Assembly (NCBI RefSeq): GCF_017573505.1 | Contig: NZ_JAGEOJ010000014.1 | Location: 186,001-250,000 of the forward strand | Origin: Actinomadura barringtoniae | GTDB taxonomy: Bacteria; Actinomycetota; Actinomycetes; Streptosporangiales; Streptosporangiaceae | DNA: 64,000 nt | Direction: 5' to 3' | Shown here: positions 1 through 8,063 of the stretch, piece by piece | How the letters are laid out: every line of letters begins with the position of its first letter | How positions within the stretch are numbered: position 1 is the first letter of the stretch | Translations under genes and position numbers: made by a program | Notes under the pieces: model-generated | What the model was told of the DNA's origin: nothing | The model's input: the letters and a program-made list of their open reading frames with translations, nothing else | Databases searched by the model: none

Positions 1-1
1 C

Positions 2-709
2 GGCCTGACGGGCAAGCTGATCCGCCGCACCTACGTGCACAGCCAGTCCTTCTCGTTCCCGATCAAGACGCTGCAGGTGAACTCGGGCGACTCGACGGTG
101 ACCGTCGTCGGCGGCGGGCGGCCCGGGCAGGTCACGGTGAAGCAGTCGCTGCACTGGGCCCTCAACAAGCCGCAGCTCAGGCTCGACCCGGTCGGCGACA
201 GCTTCCGCGTGTGGGTGGTGTGCTCCGACGGCGGCAGCCTGTTCACCGGGCTGGACTGCGGCGCCGACATCCAGGTGACCGTGCCGTCCGGCGTCGCGGT
301 CCAGTCGGAGGCGAGCTCCGGGAGCACCGACATCAGCGACATCAGCGGTGCGGTGAAGGTCAAGAGCGCCTCGGGCGAGCTGAACCTGAGCGGCCTCAGC
401 GGCCCGGTCACGGCGTCGGTGGCGTCGGGCTCGATCGAGGGCCGGGGACTGCGATCGCCGCAGGTGGACGCGCGCAGCCACTCGGGCGCGATCGAGCTGG
501 CCTTCGCCCAGGCGCCGCTGAACGTGACCGCCCGAGCCAACTCCGGTGGCGTTACGGTCAAGGTCCCGCCCGGTTCGCGCTACCGGGTGAACACCAAGGC
601 GGCCTCGGGCGGCGTGGACGTCGTCCCGCCGGAGATCGCCGACGACGCGGCCCCGGGACAGATCCACGTGACCACCACGTCGGGCGGCATCTCGATCGGC
701 TATCCCTGA
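2..709 (+). CDS. DUF4097-type beta-strand repeat protein, 5'-truncated
   Basis: The reading frame is open from the first bases of the window, so the true start lies upstream; about 235 C-terminal residues are present. The sequence consists of short Gly/Ser/Asp-rich beta-strand repeats (patterns such as SGSTDISDISG, SASGELNLSGLSG, ANSGGVTVKVP). This is typical of the DUF4097 adhesin-like right-handed beta-helix family, often found as putative membrane-linked or secreted scaffold proteins beside two-component systems. No catalytic motif is visible. It converges on the response regulator gene, with only 5 bp between the two stop codons. Family assignment is good; the function of the family is not established. 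Confidence 0.75.
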   Translation, partial: GLTGKLIRRTYVHSQSFSFPIKTLQVNSGDSTVTVVGGGRPGQVTVKQSLHWALNKPQLRLDPVGDSFRVWVVCSDGGSLFTGLDCGADIQVTVPSGVAVQSEASSGSTDISDISGAVKVKSASGELNLSGLSGPVTASVASGSIEGRGLRSPQVDARSHSGAIELAFAQAPLNVTARANSGGVTVKVPPGSRYRVNTKAASGGVDVVPPEIADDAAPGQIHVTTTSGGISIGYP

Positions 710-714
710 ATCGG

Positions 715-1398
715 CTATCCCTGAGCCGTCGGCTCGGGCCGCCGCCGCAGGTAGGCCAGCACGGCCAGCACGCGGCGGTGGTCCTCGGCGGTACGCGGCA
801 GGTCCAGCTTGGTGAGGATGTTGCCGATGTGCTTGGCCACGGCCGCCTCGGTCACCGTGAGGGCGGCGGCGATCGCGGCGTTCGTGCGCCCCTCGGCCAT
901 CAGCGCCAGCACCTCGAGCTCGCGGCCCGTCAGCTTGTCCAGCGGGTCGCGGCGCCGCCGCAGCAGCCGCCGTACGACCTCCGGGTCGACGACCATGCCG
1001 CCCGACGCCACCTGGTCGAGCGCGTCGCGGAAGTCGTCGATGTCGCCGATGCGGTCCTTCAGCAGGTAGCCGGCCCCGCGGCCGCCGACCGAGTCGAACA
1101 GCTCGGCGGCATAGCTCTGCGCCACGTACTGGCTGAGCACCAGCACCGCCAGCTCGGGCCGGGCCGAACGCAGCTCCACCGCGGCCCGCAGTCCCTCGTC
1201 GGTGAAGCCCGGCGGCATCCGTACGTCGGTCACGACCAGGTCGGGTGCGTGCTCGGCGACCGCCGCCTTCAGCGCCTCCGCGTCGCCGACCGCCGCCACG
1301 ACCTCGTGGCCGAACCGCGCGATCAGACCGACCAGGCCCTCCCGCAGCAGGACGCCGTCCTCGGCGAGCACTACGCGGAGGGGACGGCCTGCGCACAC
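715..1398 (-). CDS. LuxR/NarL-family response regulator
   Basis: A 227-residue response regulator. The receiver domain starts with LRVVLAEDG and has the phospho-acceptor Asp in DLVVTDVRMPP and the conserved Lys in GYLLKDRIGD. The C-terminal LuxR-type HTH contains LTGRELEVLALMAEGRTNAAIA and VAKHIGNILTKL. I chose the GTG at 1398 because it precedes the receiver domain by a few residues and overlaps the 3' end of the kinase gene by 28 bp, a normal coupling arrangement for this class. It is the second gene of a kinase-regulator operon transcribed away from the ABC exporter at 2814. The exporter and its own operon are the likely targets, through the inverted repeats at 2726-2757; this is inference. 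Confidence 0.93.
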   Translation of the reverse strand: MCAGRPLRVVLAEDGVLLREGLVGLIARFGHEVVAAVGDAEALKAAVAEHAPDLVVTDVRMPPGFTDEGLRAAVELRSARPELAVLVLSQYVAQSYAAELFDSVGGRGAGYLLKDRIGDIDDFRDALDQVASGGMVVDPEVVRRLLRRRRDPLDKLTGRELEVLALMAEGRTNAAIAAALTVTEAAVAKHIGNILTKLDLPRTAEDHRRVLAVLAYLRRRPEPTAQG

Positions 1399-2678
1399 GG
1401 GATCTCCAGACGAAGCAGGGTGGGCCCGCCGGGCGGGCTTGACAGGGTAACGGTGCCGTCCAGGACGGAGACGCGGTCGGCGAGCCCCGAGAGTCCCGTT
1501 CCGATGCCGGGCCGCGCGCCGCCGACGCCGTCGTCGCGGACGATCACCGCGACGCGGCCCTCGCGGTGTTCGGCGGTGACCCAGGCGCAGTCGGCGTCGC
1601 TGTGCTTGGCGACGTTGGTGAGGGCCTCGCAGATCGCGAAGTAGATCGCGGCCTCGACGGGATCCGGGAGGCGGCCGGGCAGCTCGATCCGGGTCTCGAC
1701 CGGAACGGGGAAGCGGTCGGCGAGCTCGTCCACGGCGGCGGCCAGGCCCCGGTCGGTGAGCACCTTCGGGTGGATGCCCTGGATCAGCTCGCGCAGCTCG
1801 CCGAGGGCGAGCTTGGCCTCCTCGTGCGCCTTGGTGACGAGTGCGGCGGTCTCGCTGTCGTTGCTGCTCTTGCTGCTTGCACGGGCGAGGCCGAGTGTCA
1901 TGGTGAGGGCGACGAGACGCTGCTGGGCGCCGTCGTGCAGGTCGCGTTCGATCCGGCGGCGTTCGGCGTCGAACGCGTCCACCAGCCGCACCCGGGAGCG
2001 GGTCAGCTCGTTCACCCGCTCGTGCAGTTCGGGCGCGGACCCGGGCCGCGCCGCCAGCAGCGCCCTGGCGAGCGAGGCGCGCGCGGCCGCGACCAGCGTC
2101 ATCAGGTAGAGGCTCACCGCGAGCGCGACCAGGCCGATCGGGACCATGGCCCACGCCTGCCAGTCATGGGTCACCATCCAGGTCTTCAGCACGCGCGTCT
2201 CGTGGTCGGGGCCGGAGGCCGCCAGGAGGAGCGGCGTGGTCAGGAGCCCGCCGGGGATGCTCAGCCCGGCGACGAGCACGGTCAGCTCCAGCGGCCAGAG
2301 CAGCGTGACCTTCAGCAGGGTGAACGCCAGTTCCCGCCAGGTGGTCTGCTCGCGGTACCGGGTCGTCAGCCAGGGCCGGACGCCGGGACGGTCGGGGTCG
2401 CGGTGCGGGGATTCGGCGGGATCGCGGTCGACGATGCGCAGCCGGCGGCGTTCCAGCGCGGCGATGGGAAGGCCGGACAGGCCCAGCCCGATCAGCAGCG
2501 GGATGCCCACCAGCAGGACGGATGATGCGATCCCGACGGTCAGCGTCACGACCAGCAGGAGGAGTTCGACGGCACCGGAGGCGACCCCGCCCGCCAGGTA
2601 GAGGACCGAACGCCATGGCCACGAGGAGACCAGCAGCCTCCGGGTGGTGAGCGCCTGCCAGGCCGTGCGCGATCGCAT
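1371..2678 (-). CDS. Membrane sensor histidine kinase, HisKA_3 type
   Basis: 435 residues. The N-terminal half carries about four hydrophobic segments (for example LLLLVVTLTVGIASSVLLVG, residues about 35-65, and a pair around 115-210), with no large extracellular domain, so it probably senses a membrane signal. The dimerisation/phosphoacceptor box is ERDLHDGAQQRL, with the His that is phosphorylated in NarX/DesK-like kinases. The HATPase domain shows the N box (CEALTNVAKHS) and G boxes (DDGVGG, GTGLSGLADRV). It is translationally coupled to the response regulator downstream. The ATG at 2678 faces the divergent ABC transporter, the usual layout of antibiotic or cell-envelope stress modules. 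The ligand is unknown. Confidence 0.92.
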   Translation of the reverse strand: MRSRTAWQALTTRRLLVSSWPWRSVLYLAGGVASGAVELLLLVVTLTVGIASSVLLVGIPLLIGLGLSGLPIAALERRRLRIVDRDPAESPHRDPDRPGVRPWLTTRYREQTTWRELAFTLLKVTLLWPLELTVLVAGLSIPGGLLTTPLLLAASGPDHETRVLKTWMVTHDWQAWAMVPIGLVALAVSLYLMTLVAAARASLARALLAARPGSAPELHERVNELTRSRVRLVDAFDAERRRIERDLHDGAQQRLVALTMTLGLARASSKSSNDSETAALVTKAHEEAKLALGELRELIQGIHPKVLTDRGLAAAVDELADRFPVPVETRIELPGRLPDPVEAAIYFAICEALTNVAKHSDADCAWVTAEHREGRVAVIVRDDGVGGARPGIGTGLSGLADRVSVLDGTVTLSSPPGGPTLLRLEIPCAQAVPSA

Positions 2679-2725
2679 GGAACGAACCGTACTGAGCGGA
2701 TCTTGAGGCTGACCAGCACGCTGCT

Positions 2726-2757
2726 TCTACCGCCGAGGTAGAGACAGTTCTACCTCG
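2726..2757. promoter_or_regulatory. Inverted-repeat operator between kinase and ABC exporter
   Basis: In the 135-bp divergent promoter region, CGAGGTAGA (2734-2742) and TCTACCTCG (2749-2757) form a perfect 9-bp inverted repeat with a 6-bp spacer. A further TCTACC half-site at 2726-2731 makes a second, overlapping inverted repeat with GGTAGA (2737-2742). Three alternating half-sites are consistent with a LuxR-type response regulator binding as stacked dimers. The regulator encoded at 715-1398 is the natural candidate; this is inference. Confidence 0.55.
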
Positions 2758-2813
2758 AAGACTCCCGGCAGTGTCAGTGCGTGCGGCGGGGTGCGGGCGG
2801 TTGTCTTGGCCGC

Positions 2814-3563
2814 ATGGACGAGCAGACGATTCGGCTGGTTTCGGTCTCCAGGACGTTCGGGTCCGGAGACGGCGCGGTGAGAGCGCTGGCGGGGGTGTCG
2901 CTGGGGTTCGCCGCCGGGTCGTTCACGGCCATCATGGGCCCGTCGGGGTCGGGGAAGTCGACGCTGCTGCAGTGCGCGGCCGGGCTCGACCGTCCCGACG
3001 AGGGCCAGGTGATCGTGGCGGGCGTCGACCTGGCCGGGCTCAGCGAGACCAAGGTGACGTTGCTGCGCCGCGACCGGATCGGGTTCGTGTTCCAGTCGTT
3101 CAACCTGCTGCCGTCGCTGACCGCCGAGCAGAACGTCGGGCTGCCGCTGCACCTGGCCGGTCGGCGCCCGAAGCGGGCCGAGGTCGGCGCCGTGCTCGCG
3201 GACGTGGGCCTGGCCGAACGCGCGAGACATCGGCCCAGCCGGCTGTCGGGCGGGCAGCAGCAGCGGGTGGCGATCGCGCGGGCGCTGGTCACCCGCCCGG
3301 ACGTGCTGTTCGCCGACGAACCGACCGGCGCGCTGGACACCGGCGGTTCGCGTGACGTGCTGGCCATGCTGCGCGACCTGGTCGACCGGCGAGGGCAGAC
3401 GATCGTGATGGTGACGCACGATCCGGTCGCCGCCGCGTACGCCGATCGCGTGGTGTTCCTGACCGATGGACGTCTCGCGGGCGATCTGGCGCGGCCGACC
3501 GCCGAGTCGGTCGCGGCTCGCATGGCCTCGCTGGAGTCGGAGTCGGAGTCGGCGGCGTGCTGA
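2814..3563 (+). CDS. MacB/LolD-like ABC transporter ATP-binding protein
   Basis: 249 residues from the ATG at 2814; upstream in-frame starts add only an unconserved 11-residue stretch. Walker A is GPSGSGKST, the Q-loop is FVFQSFNLLPSLT, the signature is LSGGQQQRVAIARAL, Walker B is VLFADEPTGALD, and the H-loop is MVTHDP. These are the hallmarks of the exporter-like subfamily that pairs with FtsX/MacB permeases. The gene overlaps the permease that follows (GTGCTGA junction), so the two form one transporter. Located divergently from a two-component system, it is probably a regulated detoxification or envelope-stress transporter. The substrate cannot be deduced. Confidence 0.92.
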   Translation: MDEQTIRLVSVSRTFGSGDGAVRALAGVSLGFAAGSFTAIMGPSGSGKSTLLQCAAGLDRPDEGQVIVAGVDLAGLSETKVTLLRRDRIGFVFQSFNLLPSLTAEQNVGLPLHLAGRRPKRAEVGAVLADVGLAERARHRPSRLSGGQQQRVAIARALVTRPDVLFADEPTGALDTGGSRDVLAMLRDLVDRRGQTIVMVTHDPVAAAYADRVVFLTDGRLAGDLARPTAESVAARMASLESESESAAC

Positions 3564-5947
3564 GGATCGCGCTGTGGACCGTCCGCGCCCGGTGGGTCGC
3601 GTTCGTCGGGTCGTTCGTCTCGCTCACCCTCGGCGTCGGCCTGGTGGCCACGATGGGGCTCGCTCTGGCGGCGGCCTTCCACACGCCGGGGGCGGCGCGG
3701 CCGGGACTGTACGGCGCGGCGCCCACAGTCGTGCGGGCGGGCGATGTGCCGAACGTGAAGGGGCGCAAGCTGACGGCACCGCGAGGACTGGACCCGGCGG
3801 CCGCGGCCAGGGCTCTCGCGCTGGGCGGTGGCGCCGTTCGGGACCGCGTCTTCTACGCCCAGGTCTTGGGCGGCAGGAGCGAGGCGGAGATCGGCAGGCC
3901 TTGGTCGATCGCACCGTTCGCGCCGTACAGGCTGGTGGCGGGCAAGCCGCCAGTACGGCAGGGCGAGGTCGTGGTGCCGGTGGGGGACGGGCGGCCGGGG
4001 GCGACGGTACGGGTGATGACCGCGCAAGGGCCGTCGGTATATCGGGTGTCGGGTGTGGTCGCGGCGGTCGGGAGCCGTCCTGCGCTGCTCTTCGCGGACA
4101 CCGAGGCGGCGCGGCTGTCACCCCGGATCGATGCCGTCGTCAGCCGTGGTCCGGGCGGCAAGGCAGGGGATATGGGAGCGGACGCGGACACGACCCTCGA
4201 CGGCACGAAGATCATGTTGGGGACGGCGGGCGGGATCTGCGGGTTCGTCGCGGTGTTCGTCGTGGCCTCCACGTTCGCGCTCGCCGTCGCCCAGCGGCGC
4301 CGCGAGCTGGCGCTGCTGCGCGCGCTCGGCGCGACGCCACGGCAGGTGCGCCGGATGCTGTTCGCCGAGGCCTTGGTCGTGGGAGTGATCGCGGCCTTGC
4401 TCGGCTGCGCGCTCGGCCCGGTGTGCGCGCCGCTGCTGGGGGACTGGCTGGTCGGCAAGAACCTGGCGCCCGCTTCGTACGAGGTGCCGGTGACCGTGTG
4501 GCCGCTGCTCGTGGCATTCGGCACCGGGCCGGCGGTCTCGCTGCTCGGTGTGCGGACGGCCTCCCGCCGCGCCGGGCGGATCCGGCCCGCCGAGGCGCTG
4601 GGCGACGCGGCGGTGGAGACCGGGTCCATGACGCCGGGCCGCTGGGTGGTGGGGGTCGGTGCCGTCGCGTCCGGCCTCTGGATGATGAACGACCCGGATG
4701 GCGCGACCAGCCGCAAGCAGTACATCCCGGTGGCGATGATGCTGATCGCGGGCTTCGCGATGCTGGCCCCGATCATCGTTCCGCCGCTGGCGCGGCTGGT
4801 CACCTGGCCGCTGTCGGCGCTGCGGGGCGCCGGGGCCATGGTCGTACGGGAGAGCACCCTGACCGCCGCCCGGCGCACCGCCTCGACCGCCGCGCCGGTC
4901 CTGGTCACCGTCGGGCTGGCGGCGTCGCTGCTCGGCGCGACCGCCACCATCGACGGCGCCAGGCGGGCCGAGCTGCGTGACCAGCACCGGAGCGACTTCG
5001 TCGTCGCGCCGGACGGGACGCCGGGCCTCAGCCGAGCCGTGGTCGACAAGATCAGGGCGGTGCCGGGCGTGGACACCTTGGCCCGCACCTCGACCACCCT
5101 CCTCGCGACGGAGGAAGGGGACCAGGTCGTGATCAAGTATCCGGCGCAGGGCGTCACGCCCGAGGCCCTCGGGAAGATCGCGCGGCTGCCCGTGGTGGCG
5201 GGTGATCCCGCGCGCCTGGCCGACGACTCGATCGTGGTGTCGCAGGAGTGGCGACGGAAGGTCGGGGAGCGCGTCGAGGTGTGGCGCGCGGACGGATCGA
5301 AGACCGCGCTGCGGGTGGTCGCCGTCCTGAGAACGGGCACGGGCGACAACGGCGTCTTCGTCACGCCTCGGAACGCGGTCGCGGAGACGAGCGGTCTCGC
5401 CGATCTCGTGGACGTGAAGCTGCGGCCGGGCACCGATCGTGACACCGTGCGGGCCGCGCTGGAGGCGGCGACCGGCGGCCTGGGCGCCCGGGTGGTCGCC
5501 ACCGGCGACTGGATCGCGGCGGCCAAGTCAGCGAGCGGGCGGCAGAGCCGGCTGGGCATGTACGTGGTGCTCGGCGTGGCGCTGCTCTACTGCGCGATCG
5601 CGATCGCCAACACGCTGGTGATGGCGGCCGCCGCCCGGGTACGGGACCAGGCCGTGCTGCGCCTGGCGGGCGCGACCCGGCGGCAGGTGCTGCGGGTCGT
5701 GGCGGCCGAGGCGCTGCTGGTGGTGGCGATCGGCGTGGTGCTCGCCACCCAGGTGTCGGCACTGTGCGTCGGCGGGGTCGTCGCTGGGCTGGCCGGGCTC
5801 ACGGGGCGTTTCTCGGTCGCGGTGCCGTGGTCGCCGGTGGGCGGGGTCGTGGCCGCCTGCGCGGTGATCGCGCTGGCAGCGTCGGTGCTTCCGGCGCGCG
5901 CCGCGATGCGTGCGCGGGCGGTCGATGCCCTCGGCACGCGCGAGTGA
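3557..5947 (+). CDS. FtsX-like (MacB-type) ABC transporter permease
   Basis: 796 residues starting at a GTG that overlaps the ATPase stop codon by 7 bp. It has two FtsX domains: a first membrane unit after residue about 215 (AGGICGFVAVFVVASTFALAV, then ELALLRALGATPRQVRRMLFAEAL), and a second C-terminal one (VVLGVALLYCAIAIANTLVMA, then QAVLRLAGATRRQVLRVVAAEALL). Each has the family's coupling-helix pattern LRxxGATxRQV. Long extracytoplasmic regions lie between the membrane segments, as in the 8-10 TM actinobacterial exporters of this family. Function: the membrane half of the exporter whose ATPase is encoded at 2814-3563. Confidence 0.92.
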   Translation: MLRIALWTVRARWVAFVGSFVSLTLGVGLVATMGLALAAAFHTPGAARPGLYGAAPTVVRAGDVPNVKGRKLTAPRGLDPAAAARALALGGGAVRDRVFYAQVLGGRSEAEIGRPWSIAPFAPYRLVAGKPPVRQGEVVVPVGDGRPGATVRVMTAQGPSVYRVSGVVAAVGSRPALLFADTEAARLSPRIDAVVSRGPGGKAGDMGADADTTLDGTKIMLGTAGGICGFVAVFVVASTFALAVAQRRRELALLRALGATPRQVRRMLFAEALVVGVIAALLGCALGPVCAPLLGDWLVGKNLAPASYEVPVTVWPLLVAFGTGPAVSLLGVRTASRRAGRIRPAEALGDAAVETGSMTPGRWVVGVGAVASGLWMMNDPDGATSRKQYIPVAMMLIAGFAMLAPIIVPPLARLVTWPLSALRGAGAMVVRESTLTAARRTASTAAPVLVTVGLAASLLGATATIDGARRAELRDQHRSDFVVAPDGTPGLSRAVVDKIRAVPGVDTLARTSTTLLATEEGDQVVIKYPAQGVTPEALGKIARLPVVAGDPARLADDSIVVSQEWRRKVGERVEVWRADGSKTALRVVAVLRTGTGDNGVFVTPRNAVAETSGLADLVDVKLRPGTDRDTVRAALEAATGGLGARVVATGDWIAAAKSASGRQSRLGMYVVLGVALLYCAIAIANTLVMAAAARVRDQAVLRLAGATRRQVLRVVAAEALLVVAIGVVLATQVSALCVGGVVAGLAGLTGRFSVAVPWSPVGGVVAACAVIALAASVLPARAAMRARAVDALGTRE

Positions 5948-6026
5948 GATCGGTCACTACCTGGGCTTTTATCCCTGGTGGCGGGGGTTTCGCGATTTGC
6001 GTCATCTGCGTCGAACGGGTTTACTC

Positions 6027-6122
6027 ATGACCATGACCGCCGTACGCCCGTGCCCGACGCGCAGCCCGCAGACCATGCGGGCCATGGGGTGTACGTGCTG
6101 CCGTCGAATGTGTGACCGCTGA
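6027..6122 (+). CDS. Short Cys/Met-containing leader peptide upstream of metNIQ
   Basis: A 31-codon ORF with two in-frame ATGs at 6027 and 6033. Its C-terminal part reads MRAMGCTCCRRMCDR, with four Cys and three Met in the last 15 codons. It lies about 200 bp upstream of a methionine ABC importer in a region with no other gene. Actinobacteria are known to use short Cys-rich leader ORFs as attenuators of sulfur-metabolism operons, so a ribosome-mediated control element is plausible here. There is no clear Shine-Dalgarno, so leaderless translation is possible. No SAM-riboswitch consensus (SAM-I or SAM-IV core) is recognisable nearby. The coding status is inference. Confidence 0.45.
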   Translation: MTMTAVRPCPTRSPQTMRAMGCTCCRRMCDR

Positions 6123-6324
6123 GGGCCCCTGTATGTGCCTCGCGCCCCGAAGCGAGCCGGTTCCGACCCCCTTTCACACATGAGCTTTGAACTCCACCTG
6201 CTGAGCCACGCGCCGTATCCGCCCGGGCGTTCCTGAGCCGAGCGCGCTCGCAGAACCGCAACGGCTCCACCCTGTCCTGATCACCCGCACCGCCGCGCGC
6301 GGTCGCACGCCTGGATGATTTCCT
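6123..6324 (+). promoter_or_regulatory. Untranslated leader of the metNIQ operon
   Basis: About 200 bp between the putative leader ORF and metN with no gene. It contains several GC-rich short complementary segments (around 6140-6160 and 6225-6300) but no single dominant terminator followed by a T-run. If the leader peptide acts by attenuation, the switching structure would lie here. Confidence 0.3.
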
Positions 6325-7359
6325 TTGATTCAGATCGAAAAACTCCGGAAAACCTATCGCTCCCGCGGGCGCGAGGTCACCGCCGTGGACGGCGTCGACC
6401 TCCAGGTCCGCGAGGGCGAGGTCTTCGGCGTCCTCGGGCGCAGCGGTGCCGGCAAGAGCACCCTGCTGCGCTGCGTCAACCTCCTGGAGCGCCCCGACTC
6501 CGGCCGGGTGAGCATCGACGGCCAGGACCTGCTCTCCCTCAAGGGCGGGGCGCTGCGCAGGGCGCGCCAGGGCATCGGCATGATCCACCAGCACTTCGGC
6601 CTGCTGAGCAGCCGGACGGCCGCCGGGAACATCGCGTTCCAGCTGGAGGTCATGGGCGTGCCCCGGGCCGAGCGCGCCGCGCGGGTGGACGAGCTGCTGG
6701 AGCTGGTCGGGCTGGCCGAGCAGGCCAAGGCCTACCCGGCGCAGCTGTCGGGCGGCCAGAAGCAGCGCGTCGGTATCGCCCGCGCGCTCGCCGGGCGCCC
6801 CAAGGTGCTGCTGTCGGACGAGGCCACCTCGGCGCTCGACCCCGAGACCACCGCCTCGATCCTCGAACTGCTTCGCGACCTGAAGCTGCGCCTCGGCCTC
6901 ACCGTGCTGCTGATCACGCACGAGATGGACGTGGTCAAGCGGATCTGCGACTCGGCGGCCATCATGCGCGACGGGCGGCTGGTCGAGTCCGGCCCGGTCC
7001 GCGACCTGCTGCTGCGGCCCGGCTCCGAGCTGGCCCGCGGCCTGTTCCCGCTCCCGGCGCCGAACGTGCGGCCCGGCACGACCGTCGTGGACGTCACGTT
7101 CGAGGACGACAGCGCCGACCAGCCGTTCGTGTCCACGATCGCGCGTACTTATTCCATCGACGTCAACATCCTCGGCGGCGCCGTCGAGGAGATCGGCGGG
7201 TCCCGCATCGGCCGGCTGCGCATCGAGCTGCCCGGCGACCCCGACATCAACGCCGCCCAGCTGGCGCACCTGCGCGAGTCCGGGCTCACCGTCGAGGTCC
7301 ACGGAGCTGCCGGGGTAGTGGCGGCCGAAGCCCGTACGGAGACGGAGGTGCTGTCATGA
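6325..7359 (+). CDS. metN: D-/L-methionine ABC importer, ATP-binding protein MetN
   Basis: 344 residues. The ATPase domain has Walker A GRSGAGKST, the Q-loop in GMIHQHFGLL, the signature LSGGQKQRVGIARAL and Walker B VLLSDEATSALD; the EAT form of the Walker B tail is characteristic of MetN. The C-terminal part (about 255-335, TVVDVTFEDDSADQPF to LPGDPDINAAQL) is a NIL domain, the regulatory substrate-sensing domain of MetN. I place the start at TTG 6325, because the ATG at 6315 is out of frame and the protein begins MIQIEKLRKTY as family members do. It overlaps metI by ATGA. Confidence 0.95.
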   Translation: MIQIEKLRKTYRSRGREVTAVDGVDLQVREGEVFGVLGRSGAGKSTLLRCVNLLERPDSGRVSIDGQDLLSLKGGALRRARQGIGMIHQHFGLLSSRTAAGNIAFQLEVMGVPRAERAARVDELLELVGLAEQAKAYPAQLSGGQKQRVGIARALAGRPKVLLSDEATSALDPETTASILELLRDLKLRLGLTVLLITHEMDVVKRICDSAAIMRDGRLVESGPVRDLLLRPGSELARGLFPLPAPNVRPGTTVVDVTFEDDSADQPFVSTIARTYSIDVNILGGAVEEIGGSRIGRLRIELPGDPDINAAQLAHLRESGLTVEVHGAAGVVAAEARTETEVLS

Positions 7360-8012
7360 CGTGGCACGAGGTCTGGCCGCTGCTGTGGCCCGCCACCCGC
7401 GACACCCTCTACATGACGCTCGTGGCGACGGCGTTCACCGCCGTGCTCGGCACGCTCGTCGGGGTGCTGCTGCTCCTCACCGAACGCGGCGGCCTGATGC
7501 CGGTGCCGCCGGTCAACAAGGGGCTCGGGTTCGTGGTGAACGTCGGCCGCTCGCTGCCGTTCATCATCCTGATGATCGCGATCATCCCGTTCACCAAGCT
7601 GCTGGTCGGCACCAGCATCGGCAACGCGGCCGTGATCGTGCCGCTGACGGTCGGCGCGATCCCGTTCTACGCCCGCCTCGTCGAGATCGCCGTACGCGAG
7701 GTCGACCCCGGCGTCGTGTCGGCGGCCCTGGCGATGGGCGCGTCCCGCCGCGAGATCGTCACCAAGGTGCTGCTGCGCGAGGCGCGGCCCGGCCTGGTCT
7801 CCGGCCTGACCGTCACCGTGATCGCCCTCATCGGCTACACCGCGATGGCCGGGACGATCGGCGGCACCGGCCTCGGCCAGCTCGCCATCACCTACGGCTA
7901 CGAGCGCTTCGAGGGCAAGGTCATGCTCGCCTCCGTCGTGCTGCTCACCCTCATCGTGCTGATCGTGCAGCTGATCGGTGACGTCGCGTCCCGCCGCCTG
8001 GCGCACAAATAG
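7356..8012 (+). CDS. metI: Methionine ABC importer permease MetI
   Basis: 218 residues with about five TM helices. The BPD-transporter motif SAALAMGASRREIVTKVLLREA matches the EAA loop that contacts the ATPase. The usual MetI landmarks NVGRSLPFIILMIAIIPFT and GTIGGTGLGQLAITYGYERF are present. Its ATG overlaps the metN stop (ATGA), and metQ follows 51 bp later, giving the canonical metN-metI-metQ order. Confidence 0.95.
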   Translation: MTWHEVWPLLWPATRDTLYMTLVATAFTAVLGTLVGVLLLLTERGGLMPVPPVNKGLGFVVNVGRSLPFIILMIAIIPFTKLLVGTSIGNAAVIVPLTVGAIPFYARLVEIAVREVDPGVVSAALAMGASRREIVTKVLLREARPGLVSGLTVTVIALIGYTAMAGTIGGTGLGQLAITYGYERFEGKVMLASVVLLTLIVLIVQLIGDVASRRLAHK

Positions 8013-8063
8013 CGCGCACAGACCTTCCTGAGAGAGATCCCACCCAAGAGAAAGGCACTCTTC

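Noticed and set aside
6123..6324. SAM riboswitch upstream of metNIQ
   Set aside because: I looked for the SAM-I and SAM-IV core sequences and found neither; a covariance-model search would decide.
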